In this document: in pieces, positions 24,323-33,616 of the stretch
How the letters are laid out: each line of letters starts with the position of its first letter
Position numbering within the stretch: the first letter of the stretch is position 1
Assembly (NCBI GenBank): GCA_963712655.1
Contig: CAVQIT010000009.1
Coordinates: forward strand, 186,001-250,000
DNA: 64,000 nt
Reading direction: 5' to 3'
DNA from: Pollutimonas sp963712655
Lineage (GTDB): Bacteria > Pseudomonadota > Gammaproteobacteria > Burkholderiales > Burkholderiaceae_B
Notes under the pieces: generated by a model
What the model was told of the DNA's origin: nothing
What the model saw: only the letters and a program-made list of their open reading frames with translations
Database searches by the model: none
Program-made: the position numbers and the translations under genes

Positions 24323-25600
24323 TCAGGCTTTGCTGGCGCTCAAGGCTTGCGTAAGGTCGGCCAGAATGTCGTCGATATGCTCCAGTCCGATGGACAGGCG
24401 CACCATGTCTTCTCCTACGCCCGCGGCGGCCAGTTCGCCGGCGTCCAGTTGCCTGTGGGTGGTCGAGGCGGGATGGCATGCCAGCGACTTGGCATCGCCG
24501 ATATTCACTAATCGCAGAATCAACTCCAGCGCATCGATGAAACGCGCGCCGGCGGCGCTTCCGCCCTTGATGCCAAAACACAAGATGCTGGCGGGCTTGC
24601 CTCCCAGGTATTTTTGCGCCAGCGCATGTTCGGGATGGTCGCTCAGGCCGGCATATTTCACCCATGCAACGTGATCATGCCGCTGCAGGAATTGCGCTAC
24701 TTTCAAGGCGTTTTCGGTATGGCGCTCCATGCGCAAGGATAGGGTTTCGATGCCTTGCAAGACCAGGAAGGCATTGAAAGGCGACAGCGCCGCGCCCGTA
24801 TTGCGCAGCGGCACCACGCGGCAGCGTCCGATGAAAGCCGCCGGACCGAAGGCCTCGGTGTAGACCACGCCGTGGTAGGAAGGGTCGGGTTCGTTGAGCA
24901 TGGGGAAACGGTTTTTGTGCTCCGCCCAGGGAAATTTGCCTGAATCGACCACGGCGCCGGCGATGGTCGTGCCATGCCCGCCCATATATTTAGTTAGCGC
25001 ATGTACGATAATGTCGGCGCCGTGCTCGAAAGGCCGGCACAGCGCGGGCGAGGCGACGGTATTGTCTACGATCAGGGGAACGCCATGCCTATGCGCGGCG
25101 TCGGCGATGGCCTGAATATCCACAATATTGCCTGCCGGGTTCCCTATGGTTTCGCAAAACACCGCTTTGGTGTTTTCGTCGATCAAGGCCTCAAGCGCGG
25201 CGACATCGTCGTGCGGCGCGAACTTTACGGTAATGCCTTGGCGCGGGAAGGTATGGGCAAATAAATTATAAGTGCCGCCATACAATTTACTGACCGACAC
25301 AATATTATCGCCGGCTTGTGCGATAGTCTGGATAGCATAGGTGATCGCGGCCATCCCCGAGGCGACGGCCAGCGCCGCCACACCGCCCTCCAGGGCGGCA
25401 ACGCGTTCTTCGAGTACCGCATTGGTGGGGTTCATGATGCGGGTGTAGATATTGCCGGGCACTTTAAGGTCGAACAGGTCCGCGCCATGCTGAGTGCTGT
25501 CGAAGGCATATGAGGTGGTCTGGTAAATTGGCACTGCCACCGATTTGGTCGTGGGGTCGGGCCGGTAGCCGGCATGGATCGCAAGTGTCTCGAATTTCAT
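24323..25600 (-). CDS. metY: O-acetylhomoserine aminocarboxypropyltransferase (O-acetylhomoserine sulfhydrylase)
   Basis: A 425-aa Cys/Met-metabolism PLP enzyme. It begins MKFETLAIHAGYRPDPTT and contains YTRIMNPTNAVLEERVAALEGG, FCETIGNPAGNIVDI and the PLP-lysine in HALTKYMGGHGTTIAG. The DSGKFPW insert and length point to MetY rather than MetB/MetC. It makes homocysteine from O-acetylhomoserine and sulfide in methionine synthesis. It appears monocistronic and has a 264-bp upstream region with paired TATATAGCC motifs. Confidence 0.93.
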   Translation of the reverse strand: MKFETLAIHAGYRPDPTTKSVAVPIYQTTSYAFDSTQHGADLFDLKVPGNIYTRIMNPTNAVLEERVAALEGGVAALAVASGMAAITYAIQTIAQAGDNIVSVSKLYGGTYNLFAHTFPRQGITVKFAPHDDVAALEALIDENTKAVFCETIGNPAGNIVDIQAIADAAHRHGVPLIVDNTVASPALCRPFEHGADIIVHALTKYMGGHGTTIAGAVVDSGKFPWAEHKNRFPMLNEPDPSYHGVVYTEAFGPAAFIGRCRVVPLRNTGAALSPFNAFLVLQGIETLSLRMERHTENALKVAQFLQRHDHVAWVKYAGLSDHPEHALAQKYLGGKPASILCFGIKGGSAAGARFIDALELILRLVNIGDAKSLACHPASTTHRQLDAGELAAAGVGEDMVRLSIGLEHIDDILADLTQALSASKA

Positions 25601-25653
25601 GTGCTGGTCTTTAAGTGGGTGGATTAGTGGTGGGCCATGCGGCCATCGTACCG

Positions 25654-25699
25654 GGCTATATAGCCGAGCGATAGAATATTGTTTGATTTCTATATAGCC
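25654..25699. promoter_or_regulatory. Palindrome GGCTATATAGCC and second CTATATAGCC copy upstream of metY
   Basis: A perfect 12-bp palindrome (25654-25665) and a partial second copy (25690-25699), 36 bp apart, in the region shared by metY and the divergent asmA-like gene. They could be a regulator's tandem operators or simply a promoter TATA-rich zone. I did not see a recognisable SAM riboswitch fold here. Confidence 0.35.
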
Positions 25700-25864
25700 A
25701 ACAGTAATAAAATAGCGTTCTGAGTTCCTGTCGTGGAACTTTCCGGACGCTCATTGTCGAAAAGCTCCTGCCTGGCGCAATAATGCCGGCGACTTGGGTT
25801 AGCATTCTAGGTATTTGCCAAAGAATTGTGCCGGGGGGCTGTCCCGTGGTTTTAGAGGCCGTAA

Positions 25865-28453
25865 ATGAAAGTTTGGTTAAAACGGGTACTTATCAGTATC
25901 GTCGTGGTGTTTCTGGTTGCATTGGTAGGTATTGCAATCTTTCTCCTGACATTCGACCCGAACGCCTATAAAAGCAAGCTCGAGGAAATCGTCTATAACC
26001 GTTATCAACGCAGCTTGGCTATCAAGGGCGATATCGAGTTATCGCTGTTTCCGCGCATAGGCTTGTCCGTCCAGGGTGTTTCGCTGTCCGATCGCAACAG
26101 CACCGACACGTTTGCCTCCATCGATAGCGCGCGCTTCGCCGTGGCGATCTGGCCATTGATGTCCAACCGTCTTGTGGTGGACCACGTCGCCGTTACCGGT
26201 TTCAAGGCATGGCTCATACGCGATGAGGATGGGGCGTTCAATTTCCACGACCTGGTTGCGCGCGGGTCCGCGGCGTCCCCGGTATTGACGCCGCTGGCCG
26301 CGGGGGCGCCCGCAACCGCTGCGGCGCCCGCCGCGCCTGCAAGGCAGTTGCCGGCGGCACTGGCCAGCCATGCCGCCGCGGGCACCGACTTCCAGATCGA
26401 TATTGCCGGCCTGGACCTGAAGAATGGCGAAATCCACATACTGGACAAGGTAACCGGCTCGGTCGCCCGCATTGTGCGGCTCGACGTCAACACCGGCCGG
26501 ATGACCTTCAACCAGGCGTTCGATGTTGCCCTGAAAGGCAAGCTTATCGGTGATTTTCCGGTGGCCGATGCCAATATCGACGGGCAGGCGGTGGTCAAGT
26601 TCAACCCCGAAGAGCAAACTTATTCCGCGCAGAAAATCAATGTGCTGGTAAACGGCAAGCTCGGCCAATTGCAAGCCAAGTCCGCCACCTTGCGGGGCAA
26701 TTTGGCCTATAGCGCTTATTCTGAAATGTTCAGCGCCAGCAATGTCGAGTTTCTTGTGCAGGGCGAGCTCGGCGGCTCGACGCCGGTAAAAGGCTTTGAA
26801 ACCAGCTTGATCGTGCCCCAATTGAAGATGGATCGCAGCCAGGCCGAATTGCGAGTCGAAAAACTGGCATATCGGGCCAAGGGCAGCTTGCCCGATCAAA
26901 GCTTCGATATTGCCTTCGATGCGCCCAGTCTGTCTGTATCGCCCGAGGCGGCGAAGGGCGAACCGGTTTCCGGCACAGTCAAGCTCACCAGCCGCGACGA
27001 GGTCCTGGGGGTGGCGCTGGGCCTGAGCGGAATAGGCGGCAATGCCCAGCAACTGACGCTCAAAGAGCTCAAGATAGATGGCGGGGTCAAGCAGGGCGAC
27101 CGCCTGGTTCAGCTTAAGATGACCTCGCCGGCCAATTGGGACATGTTCGAGCGCAAGGGTGCGCTATCGGCCATGAAGGGCGACGTCAGAATAGAAGACG
27201 CGGCTTTGCCTGGCGGCAGTTTCGAAATTCCTTTCATAGGCAGTTTGCAGGCCGACCTGATCAAGGACGAGCTCGTCAGCGAAGTCAATGCCGTGCTCAG
27301 CAGCAGCAAGCTGGATTTCCAGGTCAAGGCAACCCGCCTGGAAGATCCTAAAGTCACTTTTAGCTTGGCCGCCGACAAGCTGGATTTCAATACGGTGTTT
27401 CCGCCAGTGGTTGTCAAGGCTCCACCCCTGCCCGCGCAGGACGGCGAGACGCCCCCGGCGCAGGCCCAGCCCAAGCCCGCCGCCGCGCCGCCCAAGCCGG
27501 TCGCCGCCGAAACGATGAATCTATCCTTCCTGAACTCCATGGATCTCACGGGGAATATCGCGATTGGCGAACTCAAGATCCAGGACGTGCAGGCCAAGCA
27601 GTTTGCCGCGGCCTTGCGCGCTGTCGATGGCAAGCTGGCCATCACCGGGCTCAAGGCGGATCTGTATCAAGGCAAGCTGGAAGGGCAAATTACGGCCGAT
27701 TCCACGAATGCGCTGGGGGCTGATCTGTCGCTCAATAATGTGGCTCTGGGACCCTTGCTGCAGGACTTGTCCAAGGAAGGCCGCCTGACTGGACTGGGCA
27801 GTATCAATATTAAGGCCAATGCCCAGGGTTCGACTTTTCCGGCCCTCAAGGCGGATTTAACCGGCATGGTGCAGGCGCGAGTGCGCGATGGCGCGATCAA
27901 AGGGATCAACGTCGTGCAGACGCTGCGCGAAGTCAGCGATGCCGTGCGCAATATGTTCAGCGGCCAATTGCCCGAGGTCGCGACGCAGTTCGATATGGGG
28001 CGGCAAACCGACTTTGCCGCCATGGATGCCGATATCCAGTTCAAGCAAGGCCAGGGTACGGTCAAGAAGTTCAACCTTGTCGCTCCTTTGCTGCGTATTT
28101 CGCAAGGCACACCGGCATCGCTGGATATCGTCAATAACCAGATGGATGTCGGCATTAATGTACGGGTGGTCAATACGTCCACCGGGCAAGATGGCAAGGC
28201 GCTCGACGAGCTGAAAAACGTAACGGTTCCGCTGCGTATTTCCGGGCCTTTCGACAAGCTTGGCTATCAGGTGCAATGGAAGGAAATCGGCAGCAAGGCG
28301 GTAAAAGACGCCGTGCAGGAGGGCTTGATCGACTTGTTGGCCAATAAGGCGGGCCGTCCGCCCGCGGCGGCGCCAGCCCCCCAGTCTGAAAAAAAACCGA
28401 TGGACCCAGTAAAAAGCATAGGCGATGCCTTAAAAGGACTTCTTGGCCAATGA
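25865..28453 (+). CDS. AsmA family protein
   Basis: An 862-aa envelope protein with one N-terminal transmembrane helix (about residues 7-29), a long periplasmic beta-rich part, and the C-terminal AsmA region (LKADLYQGKLEGQITADST, IKGINVVQTLREVSDAVRNMF, DMGRQTDFAAMDADIQFKQG, PLRISGPFDKLGY). An Ala/Pro-rich linker lies near 145-165 and another near 520-545. AsmA-like proteins are thought to bridge the periplasm and take part in phospholipid transport to the outer membrane. The downstream MOSC-type gene overlaps by 4 nt. Confidence 0.9.
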   Translation: MKVWLKRVLISIVVVFLVALVGIAIFLLTFDPNAYKSKLEEIVYNRYQRSLAIKGDIELSLFPRIGLSVQGVSLSDRNSTDTFASIDSARFAVAIWPLMSNRLVVDHVAVTGFKAWLIRDEDGAFNFHDLVARGSAASPVLTPLAAGAPATAAAPAAPARQLPAALASHAAAGTDFQIDIAGLDLKNGEIHILDKVTGSVARIVRLDVNTGRMTFNQAFDVALKGKLIGDFPVADANIDGQAVVKFNPEEQTYSAQKINVLVNGKLGQLQAKSATLRGNLAYSAYSEMFSASNVEFLVQGELGGSTPVKGFETSLIVPQLKMDRSQAELRVEKLAYRAKGSLPDQSFDIAFDAPSLSVSPEAAKGEPVSGTVKLTSRDEVLGVALGLSGIGGNAQQLTLKELKIDGGVKQGDRLVQLKMTSPANWDMFERKGALSAMKGDVRIEDAALPGGSFEIPFIGSLQADLIKDELVSEVNAVLSSSKLDFQVKATRLEDPKVTFSLAADKLDFNTVFPPVVVKAPPLPAQDGETPPAQAQPKPAAAPPKPVAAETMNLSFLNSMDLTGNIAIGELKIQDVQAKQFAAALRAVDGKLAITGLKADLYQGKLEGQITADSTNALGADLSLNNVALGPLLQDLSKEGRLTGLGSINIKANAQGSTFPALKADLTGMVQARVRDGAIKGINVVQTLREVSDAVRNMFSGQLPEVATQFDMGRQTDFAAMDADIQFKQGQGTVKKFNLVAPLLRISQGTPASLDIVNNQMDVGINVRVVNTSTGQDGKALDELKNVTVPLRISGPFDKLGYQVQWKEIGSKAVKDAVQEGLIDLLANKAGRPPAAAPAPQSEKKPMDPVKSIGDALKGLLGQ

Positions 28454-28839
28454 TGCCGACTCTTTATTTTCCTATTGCCGCCTGTGGCGGCACCGATAAA
28501 CCGGATGCCCTCGCCTACGACAGGCGCTGGCTGGTGGTGGACGAATCGGGCAAGTGGCTGAGCGGCGGCCAATGCGAAAAGCTGGCCGGTATCAAGGTCG
28601 ATCTCAGCATGGGATATCTGGTGATGCGTGCCGCGGGCATGCTGCGCCTGGATATCCCGCTGGATGTGATCGAAGACGATGACAGCGTGCGCGGACATGC
28701 GGAAATAGGCGGCCGGCAGGTGGATATCGTGGACGAAGGCGAATTGGCCGCTACGTGGGTGTCGAAGTTTCTGGACCGGCCATGCAGGCTGGTTAAGGTG
28801 CATCCCCAGGCTGCGCCGGTGCATTGGCCGGAGCGGTAA
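28450..28839 (+). CDS. Stand-alone MOSC N-terminal beta-barrel domain protein
   Basis: A 129-aa protein matching the N-terminal beta-barrel domain found before MOSC domains (DALAYDRRWLVVDESGKWLSGGQCEKLAGIKVDLS; ending ATWVSKFLDRPCRLVKV). The catalytic MOSC domain itself is absent, and the family's function in this short form is unknown. It starts in the asmA stop region (ATGATG overlap), so the two are probably cotranscribed. Its 3' end overlaps the convergent ferredoxin gene by 47 nt. Confidence 0.75.
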   Translation: MMPTLYFPIAACGGTDKPDALAYDRRWLVVDESGKWLSGGQCEKLAGIKVDLSMGYLVMRAAGMLRLDIPLDVIEDDDSVRGHAEIGGRQVDIVDEGELAATWVSKFLDRPCRLVKVHPQAAPVHWPER

Positions 28840-29074
28840 GGCGCCGATACTTGGCCAGCAGCATATCCTGGTCTTCCGGGCAGTCCAGGTCGAACACAAT
28901 GCATTCGACCGGGCATACGACCTGGCACTGGGGCTCGTCGAAATGGCCCACGCACTCGGTACAATGCGAAGGCTCGATTTCGTAGATTTCCAGGCCCATC
29001 GAAATGGCGTTGTTGGGACATTGCGGCTCGCAGACATCGCAATTGATGCACTCTTCGGTAATACGCAGAGCCAT
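28793..29074 (-). CDS. YfhL-type 2[4Fe-4S] ferredoxin
   Basis: A 93-aa ferredoxin. The first cluster motif is CINCDVCEPQCP (residues about 9-20). The second set is CTECVGHFDEPQCQVVCPVECI with the insertion typical of the YfhL/Fdx4 type. It is a cytoplasmic electron carrier. The ATG at 29074 gives MALRITEECIN, the normal N-terminus; a longer frame to 29167 is not supported. Its C-terminal tail overlaps the convergent MOSC-type gene by 47 nt. Confidence 0.92.
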   Translation of the reverse strand: MALRITEECINCDVCEPQCPNNAISMGLEIYEIEPSHCTECVGHFDEPQCQVVCPVECIVFDLDCPEDQDMLLAKYRRLTAPANAPAQPGDAP

Positions 29075-29146
29075 GGTTTTTTCCTGCTGAAGCAATCGAA
29101 TAAGGCGGCAACCGCCATGCTCGTGGCGCGGCGGCCTACGGTGCCA

Positions 29147-29228
29147 GGGACCTCTGATCAAATCCACCCGACTGCCGCATCCCCTTGACGGAGGGCCTGC
29201 TGCGTTGGAATTTGATCAGAGGGTTCCT
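29147..29228. repeat. Imperfect inverted repeat, about 82 bp (MITE- or IS-end-like)
   Basis: The outer arms (about 29147-29165 and 29207-29228) are near-perfect reverse complements sharing TCTGATCAAAT, around 40 bp of unrelated sequence. No transposase frame is inside. It could be a miniature element or fused IS ends, or a long terminator-like hairpin without a T-tract. It lies in the 280-bp gap between the ferredoxin start and coaD; I see no gene in that gap. Confidence 0.55.
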
Positions 29229-29354
29229 AGTGTAATGCCGGGCGTCCGCTTGCGTCGCATTACCCGCATTGAATGTAGTTGTATTGCCTGGGCGGCGGAC
29301 ACTGCATTGCCATCATCAGGGCGGCAATGGACGCCAGCTTTGCATGGCGCGGTC

Positions 29355-29867
29355 TTATCTTGATTGTTCTTGATCTTGCTCTTCGCGTCTGGCCTTGGCT
29401 TTGCTGTGCAGCCATCGTTCCACCGAAGGGAATACGAATTTGCTGACGTCGCCGCCGAAAATCGCGATTTCGCGCACGATGGTGCCTGAAATGAATTGAT
29501 ATTGGTCCGATGGCGTCATGAACAATGTTTCGACCTCGGGCAGCAAATGGCGGTTCATGCCGGCCATCTGAAATTCGTATTCGAAATCCGACACGGCGCG
29601 CAAGCCGCGCACGATGACGCGGCCATTTTGTTCACGCACAAAATCCTTGAGCAGTCCGTCGAAGCTTTTGACCTCGACGTTGGGATAATGGCCCAGCACT
29701 TCCTGGGCGATCTCGACCCGCTCTTCTATGGAAAAGTACGGTTTTTTTGCGCGGCTGTGGGCAATACCCACCACTACGTGGTCAAACAGGCCGGCGGCGC
29801 GACGAACCAGATCTTCGTGACCGCGTGTCAGTGGGTCGAATGTTCCGGGATAGACGGCAGTAATCAT
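29355..29867 (-). CDS. coaD: Phosphopantetheine adenylyltransferase
   Basis: A 170-aa nucleotidyltransferase catalysing the fourth step of coenzyme A synthesis (4'-phosphopantetheine plus ATP to dephospho-CoA). It begins MITAVYPGTFDPLTRGHEDL, with the TxGH nucleotide-binding motif, and has the family's VIVRGLRAVSDFEYEFQMAGMNR and FISGTIVREIA segments. The C-terminus is extended by a charged tail (KAKARREEQDQEQ). It lies 15 bp downstream of rsmD, the common gene pairing. Confidence 0.96.
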   Translation of the reverse strand: MITAVYPGTFDPLTRGHEDLVRRAAGLFDHVVVGIAHSRAKKPYFSIEERVEIAQEVLGHYPNVEVKSFDGLLKDFVREQNGRVIVRGLRAVSDFEYEFQMAGMNRHLLPEVETLFMTPSDQYQFISGTIVREIAIFGGDVSKFVFPSVERWLHSKAKARREEQDQEQSR

Positions 29868-29882
29868 GCGGAGTCCGAGTTT

Positions 29883-30533
29883 TCAAAAAGAGGTAGAAGA
29901 CGGCATGCTTTCTGTGGCAATGCCGGGTTTGGGCTGGTTTATTTGCTCTGTGTCGGGATTATTGACTTTTTTTTGCAATGCAGCAAATCGTAGCAGATGG
30001 AAATGGACATGACCAGCCTTGGACAGGCGCAACACTTCGAAGGAATCCGGCGCGAGTACGGGAGCTTCGGATTCAATATACAACAAGCCGCCCGGCGCGA
30101 GAACCGCGGGCAGCCTGGCCCAAAGGCGATCCAGCCAGCCTAGTCCGAAGGGCGGATCGAGCATGATCAGATCGAAGCCCTTGTCGTCCAGGCGATCGAG
30201 CACGGCCAAGGCGTTGCCGGCATGGATGCGCACGTGCTCGGCTTTCAGGCGGGTTCTCAGGGCGCGCAAGGCGGCCACCGCGGCGGGATTGTTTTCGACC
30301 ATCTGCACATGCGCGACACCGCGCGATGCGGCCTCGAAACCCAGCGCGCCGGTGCCGGCAAACAAATCCAGAACGCGCTTTTGCGAGAAATCGCCAGCCC
30401 ACAGGTGGCGCAGCCAGTTGAACAAGGTTTCCCGCACCCGGTCGGGCGTCGGACGCAGTCCGGCGGCGTCGACGACGGGTATGGTCGTTCGACGGTAATC
30501 ACCGCCTACAATACGTACTACATGTTTCTTCAT
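29883..30533 (-). CDS. rsmD: 16S rRNA (guanine(966)-N(2))-methyltransferase
   Basis: A 216-aa Rossmann methyltransferase. It has VRIVGGDYRRTTIPV and LRPTPDRVRETLFNWL at the start, the SAM-binding VLDLFAGTGALGFEAASRG, and the catalytic DPPFG motif in FDLIMLDPPFG. It methylates G966 of 16S rRNA during 30S assembly. It pairs with coaD downstream and is divergent from ftsY, a common bacterial arrangement. Confidence 0.94.
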   Translation of the reverse strand: MKKHVVRIVGGDYRRTTIPVVDAAGLRPTPDRVRETLFNWLRHLWAGDFSQKRVLDLFAGTGALGFEAASRGVAHVQMVENNPAAVAALRALRTRLKAEHVRIHAGNALAVLDRLDDKGFDLIMLDPPFGLGWLDRLWARLPAVLAPGGLLYIESEAPVLAPDSFEVLRLSKAGHVHFHLLRFAALQKKVNNPDTEQINQPKPGIATESMPSSTSF

Positions 30534-30591
30534 GCGCGGTATGGGAACGTTCAGTGGTGTTAATCAAATATATTCGAGTAGTGTAAAACGT

Positions 30592-31779
30592 ATGTTCAGT
30601 ATTTTTAAGAAAAAGCCTTCTCCGCCCGCCGAAGCCCCTGCGCCCGACGCGGCGGCGCCTGGCGCGCAAGGGCCGATTTCCGCGCCCGAACCGGAGCCGG
30701 CGGAACAGGCCTTGCCCACTCCGGCGGACGGCGCGCAAGCCCCCGCGCCGGCGAATGAACCGGCGCTGGAACCCGTGGCGCCATCGCCTGCCGAGCCGGT
30801 TGCGCAACACATGTCATCGCCTGCCGAGCCGGTTACGCCACAAACGCCATCGCCCCCAGCTGCCGAAAAAAGCACGTGGCTGAGCCGGCTCAAGCAAGGC
30901 CTGTCGCGCACAGGGCAGAATATCGGCGGCCTGTTTGTAGGCGTAAAGGTCGACGAGTCGCTCTTCGACGACCTGGAAACCGCGCTTATTATGGCCGACG
31001 CGGGGGTTGAGGCCACTGAAAAATTGCTGGCGGCGCTAAGGATGCGGGTGCGCAAAGAGCGTCTTGCCGAAGCGGGCCAGGTGAAGGCCGCCTTGCGCGA
31101 AATACTGGCTGATCATCTGGCGCCTCTCGAAAAGCCGTTTCCTTTGGGGCAGGCGTCGCCGCTGGTGATCATGATCGCGGGCGTGAACGGCGCCGGAAAA
31201 ACCACCTCGATCGGCAAGCTGGCCTATGCATTCCAGGCGCAGGGCGCCACGGTGCTGTTGGCGGCGGGCGACACGTTTCGGGCGGCCGCGCGCGAACAGC
31301 TTATGGAGTGGGGGGCGCGCAACAACGTCACGGTTATTGCCCAGGAAGGCGGCGATCCCGCCGCCGTGGCGTTCGATGCGGTGAATGCCGGCCGCGCTCG
31401 GGAGGCGAATGTGGTCATGATCGACACCGCGGGCCGACTGCCGACTCAATTGCATTTGATGGAAGAGCTCAAGAAGATCAAGCGGGTCATAGGCAAGGCG
31501 GATGGCGCCGCGCCTCACGAGGTATTGTTGGTTATCGATGGCAACACCGGGCAGAATGCGATTGCGCAAATAAGCGCTTTTGACGCCGCCATCAATCTAA
31601 CGGGCCTGGTGGTGACCAAGCTCGATGGCACGGCCAAGGGCGGCACCTTGGCGGCGGTGGCGGCCGGCAGCCAGGGAGTACGGCCGGTGCCGGTGTATTG
31701 GATAGGGGTGGGCGAAGGGCTGAATGATTTGCAGCCCTTCGTAGCGCGAGAATTCGCGGCGGCTCTTATCGGCGATTAG
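30592..31779 (+). CDS. ftsY: Signal recognition particle receptor FtsY
   Basis: About 395 aa. A low-complexity Pro/Ala/Glu-rich N-terminal domain (residues about 8-92) is followed by the N domain (WLSRLKQGLSRTGQNIGGLF) and the GTPase G domain. G motifs are GVNGAGKTTSIGKLA (197-211), DTFRAAAREQL, DTAGRLPT and TKLDGTAKGG. It receives the SRP-ribosome complex at the inner membrane. The ATG at 30592 gives MFSIFKKK, the usual FtsY start. A 20-bp direct repeat near 30782 and 30815 lies inside the linker. Confidence 0.95.
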   Translation: MFSIFKKKPSPPAEAPAPDAAAPGAQGPISAPEPEPAEQALPTPADGAQAPAPANEPALEPVAPSPAEPVAQHMSSPAEPVTPQTPSPPAAEKSTWLSRLKQGLSRTGQNIGGLFVGVKVDESLFDDLETALIMADAGVEATEKLLAALRMRVRKERLAEAGQVKAALREILADHLAPLEKPFPLGQASPLVIMIAGVNGAGKTTSIGKLAYAFQAQGATVLLAAGDTFRAAAREQLMEWGARNNVTVIAQEGGDPAAVAFDAVNAGRAREANVVMIDTAGRLPTQLHLMEELKKIKRVIGKADGAAPHEVLLVIDGNTGQNAIAQISAFDAAINLTGLVVTKLDGTAKGGTLAAVAAGSQGVRPVPVYWIGVGEGLNDLQPFVAREFAAALIGD

Positions 31780-31941
31780 GGCCTGTTGACGCTGAATCCC
31801 CGGTCTGCGAGACAGGTCAACAGTGGGCGTCAGTGCGGCGCACGATGCCGGATTACGGTGCTTGATCCGGCATTTCCCATCTGAACGATTTCGCTGTCAT
31901 CCGGCACGTCCGGCGCGGGCATCGCCGCGTTCAAACCCGGA

Positions 31942-33534
31942 TCAGGCTGGCTTGAAACGCCCGGCCCTGGCCAGGCTCGTGAATTCAGCCTGGGCTTCGA
32001 TTCTTTTCTGGCTTTGCATGGCGCTTAGCCAACCCACGGCAAACAAGGCTTGGGGCTGGTCGGCGGCAATAGCCTGGTAATAGTCGTGCGCGACATATAA
32101 ATCGTTCAGGTCGCCCAGCGTGTTCTGTGCGGCTGCCAGCGCATCGCGCAGGCGGGCAAAGCTTTTGCCGGACAGTACGCTCGCCGAGAATTCCATGCTG
32201 TAGCGCAGGCCTTTGACGCGCTTGCGCAGGCGATGCTGCGTTTCTATTTCCAGTTGTTCGAAGTGCAGGCCTTGCTGGCAAATATTGTTCAAGCGCTTGT
32301 TCAGTTGATCGCTCAAGGCTTTGCCCAGGTTGCCGGCAATGACAGGCGGCGCGGTTCTTTCTGTTTGGGCGAGCGTCCTGGCCGCCGGGCCTTCGGGTGG
32401 CGCTATCGGTGTGTCATCCCGTGGCTGGGCCGCTGCGCCCGCGTCGACAAGATGGCTCAGGAGCGCCAGCAGGGTTGTCTGGAATTCAACACTGGCGGCG
32501 AGCGTTTGCGTATAGTTGGCGGCTTGCTTTTCGGCGCTGGGCAGTATCACTTCGGGCATGCCTGCTTGTATCAGGCGAGGCGTCACGACAAGTTCGACGA
32601 CATCCCGGTCGCGCGCCTGGCCCAGCAATGTAAAGTATTGACGCAACTGGCCGCCCAGCTCTTCTTCATTGATGGCTATCCATTTGCTGAAAAATTTCCA
32701 GCAGGATCTAAGGCGGCGGATACCGACGCGCAACTGATGCACATATTCAATTCGCATGTCGGTGGAAGCGTCGGAACTATCGACTCCCGCCAGGAACGTG
32801 GCATTGCGGATGATCTGATTCATACCGTCGTTGGCGCATGACTGGTAGGCCGCGTGTATTGTCTGCCTGGCTTCCAGCGTTACGGCGCCGGCGCGGCGCG
32901 GTTTTCGCATCAAGGCAAAATCGGGGGGCGCCATGCTGGTTTTCAGGGTGCCGCCGGTAAGCCGGGCCAGCGCATCGCCACGTTCCGACTTGCTGCGAAG
33001 GTCGAGCACCAGATTGTATTTTTTCAGCCATTGCTTGCCTTGGGCAAAAAGATGGCTGGCGTTGCCCGACACCAGTTCAAGCTCCAGTTCGCACAAGGGC
33101 AATTCGATTCCGCCTGCCTTGACCACACCCTGGTCATAGGCCAACTCGATTGCGCCGGCCCTGGTTTTTTTTGTCAATACCAGCCGGTTGACCAGGGTTT
33201 CGTAGCGTAGCTCCAGGGGGTATTCCAGTTTTCCCAGGGCGCGTTCGACGGGGGTTCCTTTGTAAACGCTTAGGTCCAGTATGGGGGCGAGCCGGGGCGT
33301 GTTGATTTCGATGCGCGTAAGCGCGTCGGGGCCGGGCATTTTAACGGTCTGCACCCAGTGATCGCCTTCTTTGCGCAATCGCAGGGCGATATGCGCCAAG
33401 GCGAGTTCGCGCTTTTCGGTGTCGAAATAGCAGGCATGCAAAGGCTGCTCTGCCGCATTCAGTTTGCGTAATTCTCTTTCGAGCGAGACCCGTTTGTTGG
33501 CGGGGACGTGGAATTTGAGTTCGCGTTCAAGCAT
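31942..33534 (-). CDS. CYTH and CHAD domain-containing protein (YgiF-like)
   Basis: A 530-aa protein. The N-terminal CYTH triphosphate-tunnel domain begins MLERELKFHVP, holding the ExExK motif, with the LALAHIALRLRKEG and FDTEKRELA strands. The C-terminal CHAD domain is helical and histidine/arginine-rich (VHQLRVGIRRLRSCWKFF; HRLRKRVKGLRYSMEF). YgiF of E. coli is an inorganic triphosphatase; CHAD binds polyphosphate. It is on the strand opposite ftsY and convergent with it. Confidence 0.9.
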   Translation of the reverse strand: MLERELKFHVPANKRVSLERELRKLNAAEQPLHACYFDTEKRELALAHIALRLRKEGDHWVQTVKMPGPDALTRIEINTPRLAPILDLSVYKGTPVERALGKLEYPLELRYETLVNRLVLTKKTRAGAIELAYDQGVVKAGGIELPLCELELELVSGNASHLFAQGKQWLKKYNLVLDLRSKSERGDALARLTGGTLKTSMAPPDFALMRKPRRAGAVTLEARQTIHAAYQSCANDGMNQIIRNATFLAGVDSSDASTDMRIEYVHQLRVGIRRLRSCWKFFSKWIAINEEELGGQLRQYFTLLGQARDRDVVELVVTPRLIQAGMPEVILPSAEKQAANYTQTLAASVEFQTTLLALLSHLVDAGAAAQPRDDTPIAPPEGPAARTLAQTERTAPPVIAGNLGKALSDQLNKRLNNICQQGLHFEQLEIETQHRLRKRVKGLRYSMEFSASVLSGKSFARLRDALAAAQNTLGDLNDLYVAHDYYQAIAADQPQALFAVGWLSAMQSQKRIEAQAEFTSLARAGRFKPA

Positions 33535-33616
33535 GTTGGGACCTTGCCGGTTATGGGCTGATGTTACCGGGTTATTTTGCTAAAAATTTGACAGTTGCGT
33601 TTCAAAGAAATGACAC

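Noticed and set aside
30782..30834. 20-bp direct repeat in ftsY
   Set aside because: It lies in the low-complexity Pro/Ala/Glu linker of FtsY and is explained by linker expansion.
31783..31823. 8-bp inverted repeat (CTGTTGAC / GTCAACAG) after ftsY
   Set aside because: The loop is 25 nt and there is no T-tract, so I do not call a terminator.
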